A DNA stretch of 27,533 bases from an uncultured Collinsella sp. (lineage in GTDB: Bacteria; Actinomycetota; Coriobacteriia; Coriobacteriales; Coriobacteriaceae). The stretch is taken from contig URBB01000011.1 in the NCBI GenBank assembly GCA_900545835.1, positions 1-27,533 on the forward strand. Direction: 5' to 3'. This document shows positions 1 to 6,817 of this stretch, one piece after another. Positions within the stretch are counted from its first letter, which is position 1; each line of letters begins with the position of its first letter. The notes beneath the pieces are model-generated. The model was not told where the DNA came from. It worked only from the letters and a program-made list of their open reading frames with translations, and did no database searches. The position numbers and the translations under genes are program-made.

Positions 1-12
1 ACAGCATGAGAT

Positions 13-28
13 AGGTGAACGTTTATCG
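13..28. promoter_or_regulatory. Operator-like site at left edge
   Basis: The 16 bases match 13 of 16 positions of the perfect palindrome AGGTGAACGTTCACCT found in front of uxaC at 4823-4838; the left half is identical. It lies beyond the terminator of the uxa operon, so it probably belongs to a promoter of a neighbouring gene outside the window that is controlled by the same LacI-type regulator. This is a sequence match only. Confidence 0.4.
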
Positions 29-48
29 TATTTTCCAATTTTTTCACT

Positions 49-91
49 TAACCACAAAACGAAAACCCCGCCGGGAACACTCCCGACGGGG
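49..91 (-). terminator. Rho-independent terminator of the uxa operon
   Basis: On the minus strand an 11-bp GC-rich stem (81-91 with 66-76, one G-U wobble) with a four-base loop is followed by TTTTCGTTTT. It sits 36 bases after the uxaA stop codon and should end the uxaC-uxaB-uxaA transcript. Confidence 0.85.
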
Positions 92-127
92 CCGACGACA
101 TAGCGCTACGCTTGGGTGCATTTGCCA

Positions 128-1612
128 CTACAGGCAGACGCCGTCCTTCCAGATGCTGATCTCGTGACAGCCACGGCGCTCGGCACTCGTGAGTTTACCG
201 CTCGCCGTCTCCAGCACCAGCTGGTATAGATCGTGAGCAGCCTCGTCGAGCGTGCGCTCACCCGTGGCAATCACGCCAGCGTTAAAGTCCATCCAGTTGG
301 CCTTGTGGTCGCACAGACGCTGATTGGTGAACACCTTGAGCGTAGGCGCCGGCGCGCCAAACGGCGTGCCGCGGCCGGTCGAGAACAGAATCACGTGGCA
401 GCCGGCTGCCGTCAACGCCGTGGTGGACACCATGTCGTTGCCCGGACCGCACAGCATGTTCAGGCCATGTTTAGTTGCCTGGCCGGCATACGGCAGCACG
501 TCGACGATGGGGGCAGATCCACCCTTTTGCACGCAGCCGCAACTCTTGTCCTCAAGCGTGGTGATGCCACCGTCCTTGTTACCGGGACTCGGGTTCTCGT
601 AGACCACCTCACCGTGGCTGATAAAGTAATCCTTAAAACCGTTGAGCATGTCGGAGGCGGCGCTAAAGACCTGCTCGTTCTCGCAGCGATCGAGCAGGAT
701 ACTCTCGGCGCCAAACATCTCGGGCACCTCGGTAAGCACCGACGTACCGCCGCGGGCGACGATCATATCGCTCACGCGACCGATCGTGGGGTTGGCGGTA
801 ATGCCCGAAAGACCGTCAGAGCCGCCGCACTTAAGACCAATAACCAGCTCGGAGGCCGGAATGGGCTCACGCTTGGCCTGCTTGGCCAAGTCAGCCAGCT
901 CGGACAGAATCTTGTGGCCCTCGATCTGCTCGTCGGCTACATCCTGGCAGGTGAGAAAACGAACGCGCTCATGATCGAAGTCACCGAGCTCGTCGAGCAC
1001 CTGCTGATGCGTGCAGTTCTCGCAACCGAGCGACAGGAATAGCACGCCGGCCGCATTAGGATGACGCGAGAGCGCCACCAGCAGACGACGCGTCTGGGCA
1101 TGGTCGGCGCCGGTCTGCGAGCAGCCAAAGGGATGCGGGAAGTAGTAAACACCCTCCAGCGAGCCATCGACCAGATCCTGGGCCTGCTCACACATGGCAC
1201 GGGCGACTTCGTTGACACAGCCGACCGTGGGGATGATCCATAGCTCATTACGCGTCGCGGCACGACCGTCGGCGCGGCGGAACCCCATAAAGGTCTCGGG
1301 CTCAACGGGATCCACGACCGGATGTGTGGGGTTGTAGGTATACTCGACCTCGCCCGAAAGGTTGGTCTTCACATTGTGCGTGTGGAGCCACTGACCGGGC
1401 TGGACATCGCCCGTCACGTGTCCGATGGGCAAGCCGTACTTGATGACGTCCTCCCCTGCGGCAATCGAGCGCACGGCCATCTTATGACCCTGCGGAATAT
1501 CCTCCGCGGCCACGACCTCGCCCACCCCGGGAACCGCGACGGCGGTGCCCTTGGCAAGCGGCGACAGCGCGACAATCACGTTATCGGCCGGATTAATCTG
1601 GATAGTGTTCAT
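128..1612 (-). CDS. uxaA: Altronate dehydratase
   Basis: Predicted to dehydrate D-altronate to 2-keto-3-deoxygluconate, the third step of D-galacturonate breakdown in the cytoplasm. The 494-residue protein has the length of the E. coli enzyme. It has an N-terminal SAF-like domain (about residues 1-100, with GLPIGHVTGDVQPGQWLHTH) followed by the large UxaA catalytic region. That region carries Cys/His motifs such as GCSQTGADH, LGCENC, KCGGSDGLSG and CGCVQKGG, suited to the iron dependence known for the family. It is the last gene of the operon, 81 bases after uxaB. The start at 1612 is the only well placed ATG, with a weak SD (TTAGGA) upstream. The family assignment is firm. Altronate rather than another sugar acid as substrate is supported by the neighbours uxaB and uxaC. 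Confidence 0.93.
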   Translation of the reverse strand: MNTIQINPADNVIVALSPLAKGTAVAVPGVGEVVAAEDIPQGHKMAVRSIAAGEDVIKYGLPIGHVTGDVQPGQWLHTHNVKTNLSGEVEYTYNPTHPVVDPVEPETFMGFRRADGRAATRNELWIIPTVGCVNEVARAMCEQAQDLVDGSLEGVYYFPHPFGCSQTGADHAQTRRLLVALSRHPNAAGVLFLSLGCENCTHQQVLDELGDFDHERVRFLTCQDVADEQIEGHKILSELADLAKQAKREPIPASELVIGLKCGGSDGLSGITANPTIGRVSDMIVARGGTSVLTEVPEMFGAESILLDRCENEQVFSAASDMLNGFKDYFISHGEVVYENPSPGNKDGGITTLEDKSCGCVQKGGSAPIVDVLPYAGQATKHGLNMLCGPGNDMVSTTALTAAGCHVILFSTGRGTPFGAPAPTLKVFTNQRLCDHKANWMDFNAGVIATGERTLDEAAHDLYQLVLETASGKLTSAERRGCHEISIWKDGVCL

Positions 1613-1693
1613 TGCAAATGGTCCTAACCCTACAGGTTGAGCAGAAGTCGAGGCGCGGGCACGCCGTCCCGCACCCGCGTCCGCGCCGGAAAT

Positions 1694-3208
1694 TTACGCC
1701 TGAGCGTTGGCGAAGGCCTGCTTGGCGCCCTCGGCACGCACGACGGCGAGCGCGCTGACGACAAACTCCTCAAGGCCGGCGATCTGCGTAAGGTCCTCGC
1801 CCCACATCTGCTCGTTGCTGAGCACGTCGTGCACCAGCTCGGCATCGTCTGCACCGGCGTGGGCGGCGTAGAAGTCGAGCACGAAGGCATCGTCCTGAGC
1901 GGAGTACTCGGTGCCGTCGGCGCGGCGCAGGTGCAGGCCATCGCCCTCGCGAGCAACGAGCTCCTGCGTATAGAAGGCAATGAGCGTAGCGAGGCTCGTC
2001 GCCAGGCACTTGGGCAGGCTGCCGGTCTCGGCAACATAGTCCTTGAGCGTGGGCAGGTCGCGAGCGCGCCATTTGGCGGTTGAGTTGAGGCAAATGGAGA
2101 GCAGCGCGTGGTCGATAAACGGGTTGTCGAAGCGGTTCTCGACGGCGGCGGCAAAGGCCTTGCAGTCCTCGACATCCAGATCGGCGGCAAGCGTCGGGAT
2201 GACCTCGTCGTAGAGCATGGTGTTCATGAAGCCACGGACGGTCTCGTCGTGCATGCAATCGCGCACGATGTCAAAGCCGGCAACCCAGGAGCCCGGAACA
2301 AAGGCAGTGTGGGCGCCGTTGAGGATGCGGACCTTGCGCTTCTTGTACGGGGTGACATCGGGGGTCACAAAGACACCCGGCAGGCCGGCCTTCACAAAGG
2401 GGAGCTTCTCGGCAAGCGACTCGTCACCCTGGATGCCCCACATCTGGAAGGGCTCGCGCACGGCCAGGAAGGGATCCTCGTAGCCCAGGCGCTCGGCCAC
2501 GGCAGCGGCCTCCTTGGGGTCGCGGATGCGGCCGGGGACGATAGTATCGACGAGCGTGGTGCAGACGGTGCAGTCGTTGGCCATCCACTGCGTAAACTCG
2601 TCCTCCCAGCCCCAGTCGCTCACGTACTGGTTCATGATGCGCAGCAGCTCCTCGCCGTTGTGATCGATGAGTTCGCAGGCGAGCACGATGACGCCCGGCT
2701 TGCCGGCGGCCCAGCGGGTGTGGAGCACCTGGGCAAGCTTAGCGGGGAAGCTCGCGGGCGGCATGTCGTCGGCCTTGCAAGACGGATCGTAGGCAATGCC
2801 GGCCTCGGTGGTGTTGGAGACGATAATCTCCAAATCGTCGGAGACGGCGACCTCCATCATGGCACGGTAGTCGTCCTCGCGATACGGATTGAGGCAGCGG
2901 CTGCAGGCGCTGATCACACGAGACTCGTCGACCGTGTTGCCGTTCTCCTTGCCGCGCACCAGCACGGTGTACAGGTCATCCTGAGCGTTAATGCCGTCGG
3001 CAAAGCCAAAGGCACCGCTGATGGGCTGGACCATGACAACCTTGCCGTTCCAGCCGGTTGCCTCGTTGCCCATGTCAAAGAAGCGGTCGACAAAGGCGCG
3101 CAGGAAATTGCCCTCGCCAAACTGCAGAACCTTCTCGGGCGCGTCCTTGGGCAGCAGGTAGCCCTTGTAGCCGATCTTCTCGAGCGTCTCGTAGCTGATG
3201 TTCTCCAT
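1694..3208 (-). CDS. uxaB: Tagaturonate reductase
   Basis: An NADH-dependent reductase of the mannitol dehydrogenase family, predicted to convert D-tagaturonate to D-altronate. The protein is 504 residues. The N-terminal half carries the nucleotide-binding region (VLQFGEGNFLRAFVDRF near residue 30). The C-terminal half contains the family signature around KKRKVRILNGAHTAF (about residues 285-300), with the lysine and histidine expected for polyol/long-chain dehydrogenases of this type. The ATG at 3208 is preceded by AAGGAGA at a good distance. The gene lies between uxaC and uxaA in the same direction, which distinguishes it from the fructuronate reductase paralogue UxuB. A hairpin in the 96-base gap to uxaC may reduce its expression relative to uxaC. 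Confidence 0.92.
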   Translation of the reverse strand: MENISYETLEKIGYKGYLLPKDAPEKVLQFGEGNFLRAFVDRFFDMGNEATGWNGKVVMVQPISGAFGFADGINAQDDLYTVLVRGKENGNTVDESRVISACSRCLNPYREDDYRAMMEVAVSDDLEIIVSNTTEAGIAYDPSCKADDMPPASFPAKLAQVLHTRWAAGKPGVIVLACELIDHNGEELLRIMNQYVSDWGWEDEFTQWMANDCTVCTTLVDTIVPGRIRDPKEAAAVAERLGYEDPFLAVREPFQMWGIQGDESLAEKLPFVKAGLPGVFVTPDVTPYKKRKVRILNGAHTAFVPGSWVAGFDIVRDCMHDETVRGFMNTMLYDEVIPTLAADLDVEDCKAFAAAVENRFDNPFIDHALLSICLNSTAKWRARDLPTLKDYVAETGSLPKCLATSLATLIAFYTQELVAREGDGLHLRRADGTEYSAQDDAFVLDFYAAHAGADDAELVHDVLSNEQMWGEDLTQIAGLEEFVVSALAVVRAEGAKQAFANAQA

Positions 3209-3249
3209 CTATGTTTCTCCTTAGGCGTTTGTTAGCGTGCAAGTAAAAC

Positions 3250-3279
3250 GGGGGCGCCGCGTGTGGCAACGGCGCTCCC
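3250..3279 (-). terminator. Intercistronic hairpin between uxaC and uxaB
   Basis: On the minus strand a 10-bp GC-rich stem with one A-C mismatch and a ten-base loop is followed by GTTTTACTTG. It resembles a leaky terminator or an RNA-processing hairpin and could set the ratio of uxaC to uxaBA message. No second promoter is obvious in the gap. Confidence 0.45.
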
Positions 3280-3304
3280 GAGTTCGATGTGATTCGGTGC
3301 GGAT

Positions 3305-4732
3305 TTAGGCCTCGACGGTGTCCAGGTCAAAACCGAAGTAGCGGACGGAGTTGTTGTAGCTGATATCGCGCACGATGGTGCCCAGCAGCTCCATGTCGGC
3401 CGGGTACTTGCCCTGCTCGACCCACTCGCCGATCACGCTGCACAGCACGCGGCGGAAGTACTCGTGGCGCGGGTAGGACAGGAAGGAACGGGAGTCGGTG
3501 AGCATGCCGACAAAGTTGCCCAGAACGCCCTCGTTGGCAAGGGCCGTGAGCTGCTCGCGCATGCCGACCTCGTTGTCGTTGAACCACCAAGCGGAACCGT
3601 TCTGGATCTTGCCGGCAGTCGGGGCCTCCTGGAAGCAGCCCATGACGGTGTCAATCATGGTGTTATCGATGGGGTTCAGGCTGTACAGGATGGTCTTGGG
3701 CAGGCCGCAGGTCTCCTGGATGGAGTTGAGGAAATCGGCGAGCTGGTCAGACGGCGTGTAGTTGGAGATGCAGTCGTAACCGGTGTCGGGACCGAGCTTG
3801 GCAAACATGGCGCGGTTGTTGTCGCGCTTGCAGCCAAAGTGCAGCTGCATGGCCCAGCCCAGGCGGACATACTCGCCGGCGACAAACTGCATAAAGGCGG
3901 TCTTGTACTTGAGGACCTCTTCCTCGGTGAGCGGCTCGGCGGCAAGGCCCTTGGCAAAGATGGCCTCGATCTCGTCGGCAGAAGCCGGAACATACATAAC
4001 GTAGTCGAGCGCGTGATCGGAGGCACGGCAGCCCAACTCGTGGGCAACGTCGTAGCGCTTGGAGATGGCAGCCTTCATGCCCTCGAAGTCGTTGACCTCA
4101 ACGCCAGCAATCTCGGAGAGATGCTTGCAGTAGTCGGCGAACTCCTGGCCACGTTCGATGCGCAGGGCGGCATCGGGGCGCATGGCAGGAACGACCTGAA
4201 CGTCAAAACTGTCGTCGGCGGCAATCTTCTTGTGCCACTCAAAGCTGTCGGCGGGGTCATCGGTAGTGCAGATCATGCGGACGTTGGACTGCTTGATCAG
4301 GTTGCGGCAGGTAAAGCTAGCCTCAGCGAGCTTGGCGTTGGCAAGGTCCCAGACCTCCTGAGCGGTTTTGCCGTTCAGGACACCCTCGTAGCCAAAGTAA
4401 CGCTTAAGCTCCAGGTGGCTCCACTCAAAGACGGGGTTGCCCACGCAACGGCCCAGGGTCTCGGCCCACTTCTGGAACTTCTCGCGAGCAGGGGCATCGC
4501 CGGTAATGAAGCGCTCGTCGACGCCGTTGGCACGCATCAGGCGCCACTTGTAGTGGTCACCGCCCAGCCAAACCTCGGTGATGTTCTCAAAACGCTTGTC
4601 GTCCCAGATCTCCTTGGGAGAAATGTGGCAGTGGTAGTCAACGATGGGCATGCCCTCGGCAAAGTTGTGGAACAGCTCCTCACCGGTTTTGGTGCTCAGC
4701 AGGAAATCCTGATCGTCCATGAAGTTTTTCAT
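3305..4732 (-). CDS. uxaC: Glucuronate/galacturonate isomerase
   Basis: Predicted to isomerise D-galacturonate to D-tagaturonate (and glucuronate to fructuronate), the entry step of the pathway. The 475-residue protein is close to the E. coli UxaC length and belongs to the amidohydrolase-like uronate isomerase family. Visible signatures are VDYHCHISP near residue 33 (metal-binding His pair), the conserved RYFGYEGVL segment and TDDPADSFEWH. The frame is open 22 codons further upstream to 4798. I chose the ATG at 4732 because AAAGGGG lies about 8 bases in front of it, the protein then starts MKNFMDDQDFLL as family members do, and the longer version would run into the first operator. It is the first gene of the uxaCBA operon and directly follows two operators. 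Confidence 0.93.
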   Translation of the reverse strand: MKNFMDDQDFLLSTKTGEELFHNFAEGMPIVDYHCHISPKEIWDDKRFENITEVWLGGDHYKWRLMRANGVDERFITGDAPAREKFQKWAETLGRCVGNPVFEWSHLELKRYFGYEGVLNGKTAQEVWDLANAKLAEASFTCRNLIKQSNVRMICTTDDPADSFEWHKKIAADDSFDVQVVPAMRPDAALRIERGQEFADYCKHLSEIAGVEVNDFEGMKAAISKRYDVAHELGCRASDHALDYVMYVPASADEIEAIFAKGLAAEPLTEEEVLKYKTAFMQFVAGEYVRLGWAMQLHFGCKRDNNRAMFAKLGPDTGYDCISNYTPSDQLADFLNSIQETCGLPKTILYSLNPIDNTMIDTVMGCFQEAPTAGKIQNGSAWWFNDNEVGMREQLTALANEGVLGNFVGMLTDSRSFLSYPRHEYFRRVLCSVIGEWVEQGKYPADMELLGTIVRDISYNNSVRYFGFDLDTVEA

Positions 4733-4784
4733 CAAACAACCCCTTTGTTGGCGGAGCGGGCGCACGATGCGCTCGTTATCCTCT

Positions 4785-4800
4785 AGGTGAACGTTCACTA
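4785..4800. promoter_or_regulatory. uxa operator O1
   Basis: The site is AGGTGAACGTTCACTA, with the core palindrome TGAACGTTCA at 4788-4797. It lies 53 bases upstream of the uxaC start codon. A LacI-family gene is adjacent at 5192-6271, and even-symmetry palindromes with a central CG are typical LacI-family targets. Binding by that particular regulator is inferred. Confidence 0.75.
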
Positions 4801-4822
4801 TACTAATTCATTGCGACTTAAA

Positions 4823-4838
4823 AGGTGAACGTTCACCT
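4823..4838. promoter_or_regulatory. uxa operator O2 (perfect palindrome)
   Basis: AGGTGAACGTTCACCT is a perfect 16-base palindrome with its centre 38 bases from the centre of O1. Two copies at this spacing in front of uxaC suggest cooperative or looped repression of the uronate operon. Confidence 0.8.
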
Positions 4839-4851
4839 AACCACCATGGGG

Positions 4852-4875
4852 TGAACGGTCGATTTTGCCCGTTCA
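4852..4875. promoter_or_regulatory. Possible third, split operator upstream of uxaC
   Basis: TGAACGG and CCGTTCA form a 7-bp inverted repeat with ten bases between them, just upstream of O2. The half-sites echo the TGAAC/GTTCA of O1 and O2, but the spacing is different. A very similar stretch occurs upstream of ebgA at 15806-15834, so it may instead be bound by something common to both operons. Confidence 0.4.
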
Positions 4876-4970
4876 ACGGTTACTGGAGCCGTGACTTGTA
4901 TGTATTGCGAATTGGCAGGCGTCCCCGAATACCGAACTTGAGCGCTTTGGCCAAGTGGGTCATGTTCCGC

Positions 4971-5163
4971 CGTGCATTTTTGGGAGTATTCAGCATCGGG
5001 GCGCACCGCGCACCGTCTTCGAAGCCCTATCTGATGCTCATATTGCGCCCAATCGGCATAAATAAATGCCCCCGATGGCGAATTACGCCATCGGGGGCAC
5101 TTAAAACAGTCGTCCTAACCTCTTTCGGGACACGCCATTGCTGAATACTCCAAAAAATGCACG
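4971..5163. repeat. 193-bp intergenic element with 25-bp terminal inverted repeats
   Basis: The ends 4971-4995 and 5139-5163 are inverted repeats identical at 24 of 25 positions (each contains GGAGTATTCAGCA or its complement). Between them lies a terminator hairpin for the regulator gene at 5192. No open frame of note and no clear target-site duplication is visible. It may be a dispersed intergenic repeat or a large 3'-UTR fold of the regulator transcript; a copy count in the genome is needed to decide. The remaining non-coding DNA here (4876-4970) holds nothing I recognise. Confidence 0.6.
5061..5099 (-). terminator. Terminator of the LacI-type regulator gene
   Basis: A perfect 14-bp stem (5067-5080 with 5086-5099) and a five-base loop are followed on the minus strand by TTTATT. 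It lies 92 bases after the stop codon at 5192, inside the inverted-repeat element. Confidence 0.75.
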
Positions 5164-5191
5164 TCACAAGAGGGGGTACCTGACTAAACGG

Positions 5192-6271
5192 CTAAATTCC
5201 CGCAAGCTCGCAGTAGCGGTCGACGTTGCTGGCAAACACCATCTCCACAGCACCCTTCTGCACGGGCTCCGCCGGAGTTTTACCCCATAGCAGATACTCG
5301 CCCAAGGTCTTGGCGCCACGGTAGGCCAGGCTCACCGGGTCCTTATAGACAATATTGGTAAAGATGCCACGGCGCAAGGCCAAGGCGCTCTCGGGGAACA
5401 GGTCGTTTCCGATTACCATGACCTTGCCGGCCTTGCCGCTTGAAACAAGCGCGTCGGCGACCACCTCGGAACCAACGGCAAAAACGCTACAGATGAGCTC
5501 GGGAGCATCCGGCGCACTCAAGCGCTGCTCAAGCTCGCGCTCGAGCTGTTTGACTTGCGCATGGGCGCCGGCAAGGTCCTCAACCTGCCATGGAATATCG
5601 TGTTCGCGCAGGTAATTATGAAAGGCGCGGGCGGTCAGGTAGTGTGAATCGGTATAGGGGTCGCCCGCCAACAGGAGCACGCGGGCGTCAACCCCAGAAG
5701 CGTGGACCAGATTTGCCGCCTGCTCCGCCATAAGACTGCCCGCCGCGGAATAGTCCGCCAGACTGGCACCCAGGCGATCGAGGTGCGGGCGGTCGCCGTC
5801 TACGAGCTCGATTGTCACGCCCGCCTCGGCAATCTGCCTCAAGAGCTCGGTTGCGCGGTCATCGCCCGGAACATAGGCAAGCAGGCCATCAATCTTCTCG
5901 CCCACCTGCAGACGCTCATCAATCTGCTCGAGCGCATCGGCGTAGCCACCCACGCCAAATTCAACGCGCTCAACCGTAATGCCCTGATCGATGACCTCCT
6001 GCTCAAAGCGGTTGCAGCCTTCCCAAAGGTAACGGAAAAAGTACGCCCCCTCGCGCGATGCGCGAGGCAGGCAAAACACCAAGTTGATATCCTTGCGGCG
6101 CAGGCTCGAGGCACTTGTGTTGCGGTGGTAACCCATGGCCTCGGCCTTGGCATTCACCTTGGCACGCACGGATTCGCTCACGCCGGCCTTGCCCGTCAGG
6201 GCCTTATGCACGGTATTGATGGAAACGCCAAGCTCGGCGGCTATGTCCTTCATGGTTACGCGAGCGCTCAT
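5192..6271 (-). CDS. LacI-family transcriptional regulator, probably of uronate genes
   Basis: This 359-residue DNA-binding protein has the LacI helix-turn-helix at the N terminus (VTMKDIAAELGVSINTVHKA, residues 5-24), a hinge region, and a periplasmic-binding-protein-like effector domain from about residue 65 to the end. The ATG at 6271 is preceded by GGAG at seven bases. It reads in the same direction as uxaCBA and lies directly upstream of that operon, with its own terminator between. The LacI-type palindromes upstream of uxaC are the natural targets, so repression relieved by a uronate or pathway intermediate is the likely role. This is inferred from position. I see no copy of the palindrome in front of its own start, so autoregulation is not indicated. 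Confidence 0.85.
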   Translation of the reverse strand: MSARVTMKDIAAELGVSINTVHKALTGKAGVSESVRAKVNAKAEAMGYHRNTSASSLRRKDINLVFCLPRASREGAYFFRYLWEGCNRFEQEVIDQGITVERVEFGVGGYADALEQIDERLQVGEKIDGLLAYVPGDDRATELLRQIAEAGVTIELVDGDRPHLDRLGASLADYSAAGSLMAEQAANLVHASGVDARVLLLAGDPYTDSHYLTARAFHNYLREHDIPWQVEDLAGAHAQVKQLERELEQRLSAPDAPELICSVFAVGSEVVADALVSSGKAGKVMVIGNDLFPESALALRRGIFTNIVYKDPVSLAYRGAKTLGEYLLWGKTPAEPVQKGAVEMVFASNVDRYCELAGI

Positions 6272-6368
6272 GGGGTTACTCCGTTATAGATAAGTTGCCA
6301 ATTAACAGTACAGGTAACGATACCCCAAAATCACCCTTCAACTCGCCACGCTCGCCCCCAAATGTGCA

Positions 6369-6402
6369 AAGCGCCCCGCGAACGGATGCTCGCGGGGCGC
6401 TT
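6369..6402 (-). terminator. Terminator after the Cys-rich membrane protein gene
   Basis: A perfect 12-bp stem (6369-6380 with 6391-6402) and ten-base loop lie 12 bases after the stop codon at 6415. The minus-strand T-tract (TTTGCACATTT) is short, so it could be a moderate terminator. Confidence 0.65.
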
Positions 6403-6414
6403 GGATGACGGACC

Positions 6415-6615
6415 TTACTTGATACCGCGGCCCAAGTCTTCGGCAATTTTGTCCACGCCCTTAAGTGCGGCGCATGTCTTTTTGTTGGAGCAATGTCCCG
6501 TGCAAACGCCGCCCTGAGCGCAGTCGGCGCAGGTTCCCTTGCGGTAGATGCGTACGCACACGGCGACAAACGCAATACCGATAACAGCCAGTACAACAAT
6601 ATCGATAGGTGCCAT
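6415..6615 (-). CDS. FeoB-associated Cys-rich membrane protein
   Basis: This 66-residue protein has one N-terminal membrane helix (about residues 4-24) and a short cytoplasmic or exposed tail rich in cysteine (CADCAQGGVCTGHC, then a further Cys). That is the layout of the FeoB-associated Cys-rich family often found next to feoB and proposed to help ferrous iron transport; its exact role is not settled. The ATG at 6615 is preceded by GAGGAGG. It follows feoB in the same direction but after a strong terminator, so it may need its own promoter or read-through. Confidence 0.8.
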   Translation of the reverse strand: MAPIDIVVLAVIGIAFVAVCVRIYRKGTCADCAQGGVCTGHCSNKKTCAALKGVDKIAEDLGRGIK

Positions 6616-6755
6616 AGCAAGCCTCCTCTAGTTAGCCATCACTTACTTTACCCCATTCTCCACCTACCAAAAAGGGACAGGTTTATTTTGGTCGGTTTTA
6701 TCTGCGGAAACGCCACATCTTAACTTCTGGGGCAAAGTAATCTGTCTCCCATGCA

Positions 6756-6788
6756 CAAAAAGCCCGGGGTCGCTGGGACACCCGGGCT
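6756..6788 (-). terminator. Terminator after feoB
   Basis: An 8-bp GC stem (6761-6768 with 6781-6788), extended by three inner pairs, is followed on the minus strand by TTTTT. It lies 29 bases after the feoB stop codon. Confidence 0.85.
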
Positions 6789-6817
6789 CGTGGAAAGGGG
6801 CTAATCCTTATTCGGAC

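Noticed and set aside
1613..1693. GC-rich hairpin between uxaB and uxaA
   Set aside because: Several overlapping short pairings are possible in this very GC-rich gap, none clearly better than chance and no T-tract.
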